A stretch of 64,000 bases of DNA from NCBI GenBank assembly GCA_035490315.1, contig DATHET010000307.1, positions 14,927-78,926 of the forward strand. Direction: 5' to 3'. Shown here piece after piece: positions 25,509 through 35,100 of this stretch (positions within the stretch are counted from its first letter, which is position 1; each line of letters begins with the position of its first letter). The notes beneath the pieces were generated by a model, which saw only the letters and a program-made list of their open reading frames with translations, did not search any database and had not been told where the DNA came from. Position numbers and translations under genes: made by a program. This DNA is from JADJQU01 sp035490315 (GTDB lineage Bacteria > Planctomycetota > UBA1135 > GCA-002686595).

Positions 25509-27554
25509 TCAGCCCACGGCCCGGATGTTCGTGCTGGAAAGATCCCCGCCGATGACTCGGTTGCGGCCGGCCTGCTTGGCCTGATAGGTCCGCTCGTCGG
25601 CGGCCTTGAGCATGCGGTCGACACTCGGGTCGTTGCGATCCAGCTCGGCGACGCCGAGGGACAGGGTCACCCCGCGACTGAACGTGCCGTGCTGGATCAC
25701 GTTCGACTCCGCGGCGAGCCGCATGCGCTCGGCGATCAGCATGGCCTTGGCAGCCGTGGCGCGCGGGCAGATCACGAGGAATTCCTCGCCGCCCAGCCGG
25801 CAGACGAGCTCGGTGGCGCGGATGCAGCCGCGCAGGGAGCGGGCCACTTCGCGCAACACCGCATCGCCGGTGTCGTGCCCGTGCTCGTCGTTGACCTTCT
25901 TGAAGAAATCGATGTCGATCATGATCACCGACAGCGGCGTGCCGTCGCGCTGCGACTGCGCGAGCTCCTGCGCCAGCCGCTCCATCGCGTGCCTGCGATT
26001 GGGCAGATCGGTCAAGGTGTCGGTCAGCGAGGCCATGTGCATCCTGCGGCTGAGCACCGCGAGCTCGGCCATCTGGGCATTCTGCTTCTTGGCGTCCTGG
26101 TTGATCTGCTCGCGCATCGCGACCACGCGGCCGACCGAGCGCACGCGCGCCATCAGGATGCGCGGGTTGAGCGGCTTGATCATGTACTCGTCCGAGCCCG
26201 CGTCGAAGGCCTCGATCACGCGCGCCTCTTCCTCGCGGCCGGTGAGCATGATCACCTGCATCTGGCGGCCTTCCTCGCTGCTGCGCAGCGTGCGCACCAG
26301 CTCGATGCCGTCCATCTCCGGCATCATCCAATCCGTGACGACCAAGTGCGGCTGGCGATCGATGGCGAGCTTGAGCGCCTCGACTCCATTCGCGGCCGAG
26401 AACACCTGGTGGCCATCGCGGGTCAAGTGGAAGGAGATCAGCTTGCGCGAGACCGGATCGTCCTCGACCACGAGCACGCGCATCAGCGTGGGCTTCGAAG
26501 TGTCGACCGGCGCGGCCGGGATCGGAGCAAGGCTCGTGTCGGAGAGACTGGACGCTTGCTTGGGAGCGGTCCCCGTCGAGACTCTCGCGGACACTTCGAG
26601 GCCGACTGGCGCGGGATCCTCGGTGCGCTCCGAGCGCTGAGCGAGCTGCTCGAGCCGACCTGGCGAGGAGACCTCGGAGGTATCGAGGTTCATGATCTTG
26701 CCCCACTCGCGCCAGTCCGCCGCGACCTGGCTCCACAGCTTCTCGAAGTCCTCCAGGCTGAGCGCGAAGTTCGAGCGCAGTGCGGCCAGGCGCTCGCTGC
26801 GAACGCGGCACAGGGCCACCGAGTCGCCGTCGTTGGTCATCAAGGCATCGGCGAGGGCGCGCGCGCCGTGGAACACGCGGACCAATCGCTCGGCCGAAGG
26901 ATCGATGTCCTTGTCGCAGGGTGATTCGGCGCAGGCGAGGACCGCGCGCACGTAGTCGGCCGGCAGATGCCAGTCCTCGAACATCGCCGCGCCCAGCTCG
27001 CCGTGGTCCAGTCCGAAGGCTTCGCGCTCGATCTTGGCCAGGCGCAGGCTGTCTCCGTCAGGCACCTTCTCGAGGATCTCGGCGTAACTTTCGGGGTGGA
27101 TGCTGGCCAGCGCGAGCCGACCGATGCCCGCGAGCAAGCCGAAGGTGAAGGCCTCGCTCGGCACCATGCGCTCCATGCCCTTGGCGAGCACCTGCGCGGT
27201 GACCGCGATCGCCAGCGAGTGCGACCAGTAGTGCTCGTAGTCGAAGTTGCGGCAGCTGCCAGAGCGATGCCCGGAGACCAGAGTGAAGCCCAAGGCGACG
27301 TTGCGCACGGTGCGCGCGCCCAGGCGCACGGCAGCTTGGTGCGCGGTGCGCGAAACCTCGACTCCGGAGTTCAAGCTCGAGTTCGCCAGGCGCAGGATCC
27401 GGCCGGTCAAGGTCGGGTCGGCGGCGAGCGTGTGCGAGAGGTCCGACAGGGTGTAGTCCTCGTTCTGCGTCTGATGCAGCACGGACAGGCCGACGCCCGA
27501 GGGCGAAGGCAGGCAGCCGGTCAGTTTCAATTCGTCGAACTGCTTCTGGAGCAT
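25509..27554 (-). CDS. HDOD-REC-GGDEF three-domain signalling protein
   Basis: The product has 681 residues. The HDOD domain spans about 1-280 (LAADPTLTGRILRLANSSLN, GLLAGIGRLAL). A receiver domain follows at about 358-478, with acidic residues EDD, phosphoacceptor Asp in LVVTDWMMPEMDG and Lys in YMIKPLNP. The GGDEF domain lies at about 500-670, with the active-site GGEEF at about 586 and DIDFFKKVNDEHGH. The protein therefore looks like a phosphorylation-controlled diguanylate cyclase coupled to an HDOD module. The inhibitory I-site (RxxD five residues before GGEEF) reads RATE, so product inhibition may be weak. No partner kinase is adjacent. It is 51 bases downstream of the GT87 gene on the same strand. 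Confidence 0.88.
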   Translation of the reverse strand: MLQKQFDELKLTGCLPSPSGVGLSVLHQTQNEDYTLSDLSHTLAADPTLTGRILRLANSSLNSGVEVSRTAHQAAVRLGARTVRNVALGFTLVSGHRSGSCRNFDYEHYWSHSLAIAVTAQVLAKGMERMVPSEAFTFGLLAGIGRLALASIHPESYAEILEKVPDGDSLRLAKIEREAFGLDHGELGAAMFEDWHLPADYVRAVLACAESPCDKDIDPSAERLVRVFHGARALADALMTNDGDSVALCRVRSERLAALRSNFALSLEDFEKLWSQVAADWREWGKIMNLDTSEVSSPGRLEQLAQRSERTEDPAPVGLEVSARVSTGTAPKQASSLSDTSLAPIPAAPVDTSKPTLMRVLVVEDDPVSRKLISFHLTRDGHQVFSAANGVEALKLAIDRQPHLVVTDWMMPEMDGIELVRTLRSSEEGRQMQVIMLTGREEEARVIEAFDAGSDEYMIKPLNPRILMARVRSVGRVVAMREQINQDAKKQNAQMAELAVLSRRMHMASLTDTLTDLPNRRHAMERLAQELAQSQRDGTPLSVIMIDIDFFKKVNDEHGHDTGDAVLREVARSLRGCIRATELVCRLGGEEFLVICPRATAAKAMLIAERMRLAAESNVIQHGTFSRGVTLSLGVAELDRNDPSVDRMLKAADERTYQAKQAGRNRVIGGDLSSTNIRAVG

Positions 27555-27605
27555 GGGCGGGAAGTGTCGGGGGAAGATCGCGACGTTTCCGCTATCGACC
27601 CGCGG

Positions 27606-28883
27606 CTAGCTCTGACTTGGGTTTATCTCGCGCGGTGCCCAGAGCTCGAGGACCAGCGCCGCCAACGTGCATTCCAAGCCCAGGAACACGACATTGCCCG
27701 TGATCAGGCGGGTCGCCAGCGCGTCGCCGAGCAGCGCGGGCGCGGTGGCCCCGATCAGCAGGATCGATGCCCAGACCAGCGCCTCGCGCAAGACTCGGCG
27801 CCAGCCCACGAGGCGGCTTTGCAAGCCGAGCAAGGCAACATAAGGAAGCAGGAGCCAGAGCATGTGGGCTTTCTGCACCACCGGACCGAGCGCCAGGATC
27901 ATGGCGACCGAGAGACCGGCCTCGAGCAGGAAGCCCGGGTCCTCCGACGCCAGCGCGGGTCGCCGCCGCCGCAACACCGTCGCGGCCCAGATCGCGACAT
28001 GCAGCAGCGCAAGGCCCTGCACGATGCGATGCGTGGTCGCGAGCGGAAAATCGAACAGGTTGGCGCGCGGTCCGCTCGCTCCCGCGGAAGTGGCTGGCGT
28101 CGCGCTGAACACCCGATAGCAGGCCGCGGTCAGGCTCTGGCCCGGCACGTAATCGCGCGCCTCGAGCAGCTTCTCGCCGCCCGCGCCCACGGGCTCGACG
28201 ACCAGGGCGATCCAGTGCTGGTAGGAGCGCAGGCTGCGCTCGGGTCCCATGGCGATCAAGGCGAGCGCGCTCATCCACACGAGGATGGCAATCAGTGAGG
28301 CGGCCGCGGCACGCCAGGCGCCGCGCAGCAGGAGCCAGAGGACGAAACCCGCGGGCAGAATCTTGAGCGCCGCTCCCGCGCCGATCGCCAGGGCGGGCGA
28401 GACCACGCGAGCCTGCCGCCAGCGGTGCACGGCTTCGGCGACCAGCGCGAAAGTGATCGTGTTGACCTGGCTGTACGCGAAGCTCGAATCGACGAGGCGC
28501 GCCACGGCGAGCAGCGCGAGCCAGGAGACCCAGGGCCGCGCTTGCAGGGCGGGCCCGAGCATCTGCAGGCAACGCCGCCAGCCCCACAGCAGGCAGGCGA
28601 ACGAGAGGCTCTGCCACAGGATCAGGGCGGCCGTGAAGGGCAGGAGCGCGAAGGGCGCGAGGGCCGCGTCGAAGCTCGGTGGATAGATCGAGCCCTCGAC
28701 GAGCAGCGGATCGCGGCCATCGAGCAGGGCGCTCGCCGAGTCGTAATAGATGCGGAAGTCGTTGCCCCGCGGACGCAGACCCTTCATCGCTCCGCGCACG
28801 GCGAGCCAGGCGCAGAAGGCCAGGACCGCGATCGTCGCGACCCGATGGACCAGTGGCCGCGGAAGGACGGACGGCGAGGGCAT
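27606..28883 (-). CDS. GT87-family integral membrane glycosyltransferase (copy 1)
   Basis: A 425-residue polytopic protein of about 10-12 helices. It carries the family's acidic entrance motif (GNDFRIYYDSASALLDGRDP), a YPPSF loop and an LK..P motif (GAALKILPAGFVLWL), as in DUF2029/GT87 enzymes such as mycobacterial mannosyl- and arabinosyltransferases. These use polyprenyl-phosphate sugars at the outer face of the membrane. The ATG at 28883 is favoured because the first helix follows after about 12 residues. The gene is divergent from a second GT87 gene at 28955, with 71 bases between, and is probably the first gene of the minus-strand run to 21601. Confidence 0.8.
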   Translation of the reverse strand: MPSPSVLPRPLVHRVATIAVLAFCAWLAVRGAMKGLRPRGNDFRIYYDSASALLDGRDPLLVEGSIYPPSFDAALAPFALLPFTAALILWQSLSFACLLWGWRRCLQMLGPALQARPWVSWLALLAVARLVDSSFAYSQVNTITFALVAEAVHRWRQARVVSPALAIGAGAALKILPAGFVLWLLLRGAWRAAAASLIAILVWMSALALIAMGPERSLRSYQHWIALVVEPVGAGGEKLLEARDYVPGQSLTAACYRVFSATPATSAGASGPRANLFDFPLATTHRIVQGLALLHVAIWAATVLRRRRPALASEDPGFLLEAGLSVAMILALGPVVQKAHMLWLLLPYVALLGLQSRLVGWRRVLREALVWASILLIGATAPALLGDALATRLITGNVVFLGLECTLAALVLELWAPREINPSQS

Positions 28884-28954
28884 TCGCGCCGAGGATACCG
28901 GTGTGACGCTTGACCTCCGCAAGCCGCTTCCCAGGATGCCCGGCGTTGGAAGCC

Positions 28955-30238
28955 ATGTTCCCCAAGTCCGCCGATCGGCGGCGGCGCATCGCGCAGGTCC
29001 TCGCCTGGCTGGCCCTGGCCCTCGCGATCCTGATGGTGGCGCGGGCGATGCACAAGCAGGGCGGCGTGATGCTGCTCAACCGGGCCTTCGGCGCGCGTTT
29101 CGCCGCGGGCCTGGATCCGTGGTTCGATCCGCTGCGCCAGCAGCGCGTGCACGGCCCTTACCCGCCGTCGCTGGCCTGGGTCGCGGTTCCGCTGGCCAGC
29201 GTCCCGGAGCTCGCGGCGCGCGGTCTGTGGGCCGGCGCGCAAGTCGGAGCTCTGGCGGCCCTGTTCTTCCTGCTGCGGCGGCGCGCTCGCCTGGATTTTC
29301 CTTCGGCCGCGGAGCACGTCCCGCTGCTCTTCGCGCTGAGCCTGTTGCTCGCGAGCCGCTTTCTGCTGCGCGATTTCGCCGGCGGCGGCGGCAATCTCCT
29401 CTACGGCACCCTGGCCTTCGCGGGAATCGAGATCGCCCTGAGCCACGGAGCGCTCCTCGCGGGGATTCCGCTGGGAATCTCGCTCGCCCTCAAGCCGAAC
29501 CTCGCGCCGCTGCTCCTGTTCCTCGCCTTGCGCGGACGCTGGCGCGCTCTGGCCAGCGCTGTCGTCTTCACGCTGATCTTCTTCTGGCTGCCGGCCCTGT
29601 CCTACGGCCCCGAGCGCTATGCCGCCCTCGCGCGCGAGTGGGCCAGCGGCGTCGTGCAATACGCGGAGCTCGAGGAGCTGCACGATTCTAGCCTGATCCC
29701 CGCCGGTCTGCCCGCGGCCGAGGACGGCATGAACCAGTCCCTGCGCGAAGCCGTGCAGCGCCTGGTGCGCTCGCCCGGCGACTCCGGCGCCGTCGACGTG
29801 CACGTCGTGGACCTCTCCGCCGCGAGCGCGACCTGGATCGCTCGCTCGCTGCTGCTCGCGCTGATCGGCCTGACGGCCTGGATCGCCCTGCGAGCCCGCG
29901 ACCGGCGCGCGGAATGGCTGGCGATGCTCGCATTCTTCCCGCTCTCGCTCCTGATCTCGCCGATCACCTGGAAATCGCACCACGCCCTGCTGGTCCCGTT
30001 GTTCTTCGGCCTGTGTTGTGCGACGTTCGAGAAGGCGCGCGCGCGCGGCTGGTGCGTGTTCCTCTTCGTGTACTGGATCGCTTGCGATCTGCTCTCCGAG
30101 GAGGTCGCGGGCAGGCAGGCCAAGCGCGCGCTGCAGGCCGCCGCGGTCGTGACCTGGTTCGACATCGCTTTGATCGTCGCGCTCGCGATCCTGATCCTGC
30201 GCGACAAGGAACCTGACTGGAAAGCAGACCACCCATGA
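28955..30238 (+). CDS. GT87-family integral membrane glycosyltransferase (copy 2)
   Basis: A 427-residue polytopic protein with the same architecture as its divergent neighbour: an N-terminal helix (IAQVLAWLALALAILMVARA), the donor-site loop GPYPPSLAWVAVPLA, and LALKPNLAPLLLFLALRG. Later helices include SLLISPITWKSHHALLVPLF. It is therefore a polyprenyl-phosphate-sugar-dependent glycosyltransferase of unknown specificity. The ATG at 28955 starts just before the first helix. Its last codons overlap the M3 peptidase gene by ATGA at 30235-30238, indicating coupling. Sequence identity between the two GT87 copies appears low, so they are probably ancient paralogues rather than a recent duplication. 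Confidence 0.8.
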   Translation: MFPKSADRRRRIAQVLAWLALALAILMVARAMHKQGGVMLLNRAFGARFAAGLDPWFDPLRQQRVHGPYPPSLAWVAVPLASVPELAARGLWAGAQVGALAALFFLLRRRARLDFPSAAEHVPLLFALSLLLASRFLLRDFAGGGGNLLYGTLAFAGIEIALSHGALLAGIPLGISLALKPNLAPLLLFLALRGRWRALASAVVFTLIFFWLPALSYGPERYAALAREWASGVVQYAELEELHDSSLIPAGLPAAEDGMNQSLREAVQRLVRSPGDSGAVDVHVVDLSAASATWIARSLLLALIGLTAWIALRARDRRAEWLAMLAFFPLSLLISPITWKSHHALLVPLFFGLCCATFEKARARGWCVFLFVYWIACDLLSEEVAGRQAKRALQAAAVVTWFDIALIVALAILILRDKEPDWKADHP

Positions 30239-32082
30239 AGCTGATCGAGGACTTGAACCAACGCTACGCGCGCCTGCACACGGCGAAGGAGGACGCTTTC
30301 TGGGTGCAGAAAATGGGCACCGCGGAGGACAGCGCCCTGGCCCAGGCCGACTTCGACGCGAAGGAGATCGAGCTGCAGCGCTTCCTGCAGGATCCCGAGC
30401 AGATCACGCGGGTTCGCGCGGCGCTCGAAGCAGCGCGCGCCAGTGCCGGCGCGGATGAAGTCCTGTCGCTCGAAGGCTGGCTCGCGACGTTCGAAGCCCA
30501 CGCGATCGAGGGCCGCGAAGCGCGCGCGCTCGCCGAGGAGATCGTCGCCGCGGAAGGCCGTCTGGCCCAGGCGCGCGGCTCCCTGCAACTCTCGTATCGC
30601 GACGAGCAGGGAAAAACGCAGCCCGCCTCGAGCGTGAAGCTCGGCGCCCTGCTGCGCAGCGACCGCGATCCAGGCGTGCGCCGCTCGGCCTGGGAAAGCC
30701 TGCGAAGCATCGAGCACCACGTGCTGGCCGCGGGCTTCCTCGACGTGATCCGCGCGCGCAATCGACTGGGCCGGATGCTCGGCGCGGAGGACTACTACGA
30801 CTGGAAAACGCGCCGCGTCGAGCGCATGTCGAAGGCCGAGGTGTTCGCCCTGCTCGACGAGCTGGAAGCGCGCACGCGCGACAAGGCCAGCGCCGCCGTG
30901 CGCGAGCTCGCCACGCGCAGCGGGCCCGAGGCCATCCAACCCTGGAACATCCAGTTCGCGACCGCGGGCGACTCGACGCGCGAGCAGGATCCGTACTTTC
31001 CTTTCGCGGACGCGGTGCGCCGCTGGGGCCATTCCTTCGCGGCTCTCGGCATCACCTACCACGGCGCCGAGATGCTGCTCGACCTCGTCGATCGGCGCGG
31101 CAAGTACGAGAACGGATTCATGCACGGCCCGGTGGTCGCGTGGCGCGACCGCGGCCGGCGGATTCCCGCGCGGATCCATTTCACGGCCAACGCGATTCCC
31201 GGCATGGTCGGCAGCGGCTTCCGCGCCAGCGAGACCCTGTTCCACGAAGGCGGCCACGCCGCGCACTTCGCGAACATCGACATGCCGGCGCCCTGCTTCG
31301 GCCAGGAATTCGCGCCGACTTCCGTGGGCTTCAGCGAAACCCAGAGCATGTTCCTCGACAGTCTCCTGCGCGACGTCGACTGGCAGGCGCGCTACGCCCT
31401 CGACCGCAAGGGCGAGGCGCTGCCCTGGGAGATCATGGAGCGCGCGATCCGCGCGAGTCAACCCTTCGCGGCCTGGCATGCGCGCGGAATGCTGGCCGTG
31501 TGCTACGCGGAGCGCGCGCTGTACGAGATTCCCGACGAAGAGCTGACCAGCGAGCGCGCCCTGGCCGAGGTGCGCGCCGTCGAGCGCCGCCTCCTGTTCC
31601 TCGAAGAGGGCGGTCCGCGGCCGGTGCTCGCCGTCCCGCACCTGCTCGCCGGCGAATCGAGCGCGTATTACCACGGCTACGTGCTGGCCGAGATGGCGGT
31701 CGAAACCACGCGCGACTTCTTCCTCGAGCGCGACGGCCACATCTGCGACAACCCGCGCGTCGGCGCGGACCTCGCGCGAGCCTACTGGCAGCCGGGCAAC
31801 AGCCTCTCGTTCCTCGAGTTCATTCCGCGGCTGACGTCGCGCGAGCTCGGCGCTGGGGCCCTCGCCCGCCGGCTCTCGATCGACGTCGAGCCGCGCCTCG
31901 CCGAGGCGCGCCGCACGCTGGAACACAGTCGATCGAAGCCGCGGGTCGAGCTCGCGCCGGCCTTGGACGCCCGCCTGCGCATCGTGCACGGCCGCGAGAC
32001 CGTGGCCGAGTTGCGCGGGAGCTTCGACGAATTCGCCGCGGATTTCGCGCGCTGGATCGGCGCCGCGGAGCGCGCGGGCTAG
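30235..32082 (+). CDS. M3-family zinc metallopeptidase (oligoendopeptidase-like)
   Basis: A 615-residue mostly helical protein with the M3 active site ETLFHEGGHAAHF at about residue 335 (HExxH) and the third ligand region FSETQSMFLDSLL about 25 residues later. This is the thimet/oligopeptidase family, which degrades short peptides. No signal peptide is seen, so a cytoplasmic role is likely. The C-terminal region (VPHLLAGESSAYYHGYVLAEMA) resembles the conserved substrate-tunnel segment of the family. The start overlaps the GT87 stop (ATGA). The NRPS gene follows 62 bases later on the same strand; whether the peptidase acts on its product is unknown. Confidence 0.85.
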   Translation: MKLIEDLNQRYARLHTAKEDAFWVQKMGTAEDSALAQADFDAKEIELQRFLQDPEQITRVRAALEAARASAGADEVLSLEGWLATFEAHAIEGREARALAEEIVAAEGRLAQARGSLQLSYRDEQGKTQPASSVKLGALLRSDRDPGVRRSAWESLRSIEHHVLAAGFLDVIRARNRLGRMLGAEDYYDWKTRRVERMSKAEVFALLDELEARTRDKASAAVRELATRSGPEAIQPWNIQFATAGDSTREQDPYFPFADAVRRWGHSFAALGITYHGAEMLLDLVDRRGKYENGFMHGPVVAWRDRGRRIPARIHFTANAIPGMVGSGFRASETLFHEGGHAAHFANIDMPAPCFGQEFAPTSVGFSETQSMFLDSLLRDVDWQARYALDRKGEALPWEIMERAIRASQPFAAWHARGMLAVCYAERALYEIPDEELTSERALAEVRAVERRLLFLEEGGPRPVLAVPHLLAGESSAYYHGYVLAEMAVETTRDFFLERDGHICDNPRVGADLARAYWQPGNSLSFLEFIPRLTSRELGAGALARRLSIDVEPRLAEARRTLEHSRSKPRVELAPALDARLRIVHGRETVAELRGSFDEFAADFARWIGAAERAG

Positions 32083-32144
32083 AAGGGGCCAAGCCTCCGG
32101 GCGTGGTACGATTCTCTTTCGCACCGCTCGCGCACCAAGCTCGC

Positions 32145-35100
32145 ATGGAGATCGCCCCCACCGACCTCGCCCTGGTCCACGAAGCAGTTTTCGAGACTGC
32201 CCGGCACAGGCCGGAGGGCATCGCGACCCTGTCCGTGGAGCGGAGCCAGACCTACGCCGAGCTGGAGCGCTCGGCGCGCGACGTGGCGGCCGCTCTCGCG
32301 GCCCTGGGCGCGGGCCCCGAGCGCATCGTCGCCGTGTGCATCGAGCGCAGTGTCGAGATCGGTGCGGCGGTGCTCGGCGTGCTCGCCAGCGGCGCTGCTT
32401 ATCTACCGATCGACCCGAGCACGCCGCCGGCGCGCCTGCGCGAATTGATCGCGGACTCTGGCGCGATCCTGGTGCTGACTTCGAAGCGCCTGGCCGCCCA
32501 CTGCGCCGCGGGCGGCGTGCCGGTGATCGCCGTCGACGATCTGCCGGCGGAGCGCGCCGTGGCGAAGCGGCCGTCGCTCGAGAACCTGGCCTACGTGCTC
32601 TACACCTCGGGCTCGACGGGTCGCCCGAAGGGTGTGATGGTCGAGCACCGCTCGCTCGCCGTCCACGCGCGCGGCATGGCCTCGCACTTCGGGCTCGAGC
32701 CCGCGGACCGCGTGCTGCAGTTCGCCTCACTGGCCTTCGATGTCGCCGCCGAAGAGCTTTTTCCGACCTGGCTCGCGGGCGCGACGGTCTGCTTGCGCGA
32801 CGAGGCGATCGCGAATTCCTTCGCGGCCTTCACGAAGTTCCTCGCTGAGAAAAAAATCAGTGTCGCCAACCTGCCCGCGGGCTTCTGGCAGGAATGGACC
32901 AGCGAGCTGGCGCGCACGGCGACCGGGCTGGATCCGAGTCTGCGCCTGGTGATCGCCGGCAGCGAGCGCGCTTCGCCCGCGAGCCTAGCGCAGTGGAAAT
33001 CACGCTTCGGCGAGCGGCCGCGCTGGATGAACGGCTACGGGCCGACCGAGACCACGATCACCGCGACGACTTTCGAGCCGAGCTCGGACGGCTTCGATCC
33101 GCGCGCCGCGAGCGTGCCGATCGGCCTGCCCCTGCCGTGGGTCGAGCTGCATGTGCTCGATGCAGAGCTGCGCGAAGTCGAGGACGGAATGCCTGGGGAG
33201 CTCGCGATTGCAGGCGCGGGCGTGGCGCGCGGCTACCTGGGCGCGCCCGAGCTCAGCGCCGCGAAGTTCGTGCGCGATCCTTTTTCAACGCAAGCGGGCG
33301 CGCGCATGTACCTCAGCGGCGATCGCGTGCGACGCCGTTCCGATGGTGTCGTGGAATTCCTCGGCCGCGAGGACGATCAGGTCAAGCTGCGCGGCTACCG
33401 CATCGAGCTCGGGGAGATCGAATCCGCGCTCGAGAAGTTGCCCGGTGTCGCCGCGGCGGCGGTCCTTCTGCGCGAGGACACGCCCGGAGTGCGCAACCTG
33501 GTCGGTTACGTTTCGCCCGTCGACGGCGCCGCCATCGATGTCGATGTGTTGCGCAACGCACTCTCGAAAACCCTGTCCGAATACATGGTTCCCGCCGAGA
33601 TCCTGGTGCTCGCGCAATGGCCGCGCACCGCAGGCGGCAAGCTCGATCGCAAATCCCTGCCCGCGCCACTGCGGCGCGCGAGCGGTGAGCCGCCGCGCGG
33701 CAAGACCGAAGTGCTGCTCGCGACTTTGTGGTGCGAGCTCCTGGGGCTGGCGGCCGTCGGTCGCGACGATCACTTTTTCCGACTGGGAGGTCACTCGCTG
33801 CTCGCGATGCAGCTCGCGGGACGTCTCGCCGAGCGCGCGAAGCTCGAGCTGACGCCGCGCCTGGTGTTCGAGCACCCGACGCTTTCCGCCCTCGCGGCGG
33901 CGATCGACGCGGGTCCGGGGAATCCCTGGCCCACCTACCCGCCGATGCGCCGCGTCGATCGCTCCCTGCCGATTCCTCTGTCGGCCTCGCAGGAGCCCGT
34001 GTGGTTCCTGCTGCAGCTCGAGCCCGGGCTGCTCGCCTACAACACGCAGTTCTCCGTGCGTTTCGCCGGCGCGATCGATCCGCTCGCGCTGCGCCGTGCG
34101 CTCGCTCTGCTCGTCGAACGCCACGAGATCCTGCGCACCACGTTCCACGCGGTCGGCGACACGCCGCGCCAGACGATCCACCCAGCCTGGCAACCGCCGA
34201 TGGAGTTGATCGACTTGAGCCTCGAGCCCGCGGCAATCCGCCAGGCTCGCGCCGAAACGATCTGCGCGAAACTCTGCGTGCGCCGCTTCGACGTCGGCGA
34301 GTTGCCGCTGGTCGAGTGGACGCTCCTGAAGCACGCGCCGGACGACTGGGAGCTGGTGCAGGTCGAGCACCACTTCGTCCACGACGGCTGGTCGATCATG
34401 CTGCTGATGCGCGATCTCGCAAAGCTGTACGGAGATTGCGCAGCCGGCCGCGCGCCGTCCTTGCCCGCGCAGCAGTTCCAGTTCGCGGACTACGTGACCT
34501 GGCAGCGCGAGATGCTCAGCGGTCCGCGGCGCGAGCGCCTGGTCGGATTCTGGCGCGAGCGACTGCGCGGCGCGCCCGCTCTCCTGACCCTGCCGACCGA
34601 TCGTCAGCGGCCGGCGCTGCAGACCTTCAACGGCGCGAGCGAGGTGCTGACCATCCCGCCGGTCTTGTTCAAGAGCCTGGCTGGCCTCGCGCGCAGAGAA
34701 GGCTTCACGCCCTTCCAGCTCCTGCTGACCGCCTTCGAGATCGTGCTCTCGCGCCACAGCGGCCAGAGCGACATCGTGATCGCCACCGCGGCCGCGAACC
34801 GGCGCACGCTCGAGGTCGAAGGCATCCTGGGCATGCTGGTGAATCCGGTGCCGATCCGCGTCGACACCAGCGGCGACATCAGCCTGCGCGAGCTGGCGAC
34901 TCGCGTGCGCGCCAGCGCTCTCGAATCCTTCGAGCACCAGGACCTGCCCTTCGAGTCGGTGGTCCAGGCCGTCGAGCCGCCGCGCGACTTCTCGCACAAC
35001 CCGATCTTCCAGGTGCTGTTCAGCTTCCACGACTCTGCCGTCCCCGATCTCGCGATGGGCAGCGCGCGCGGCCGCATGGTCTATCGCTACAACGGCTCGG

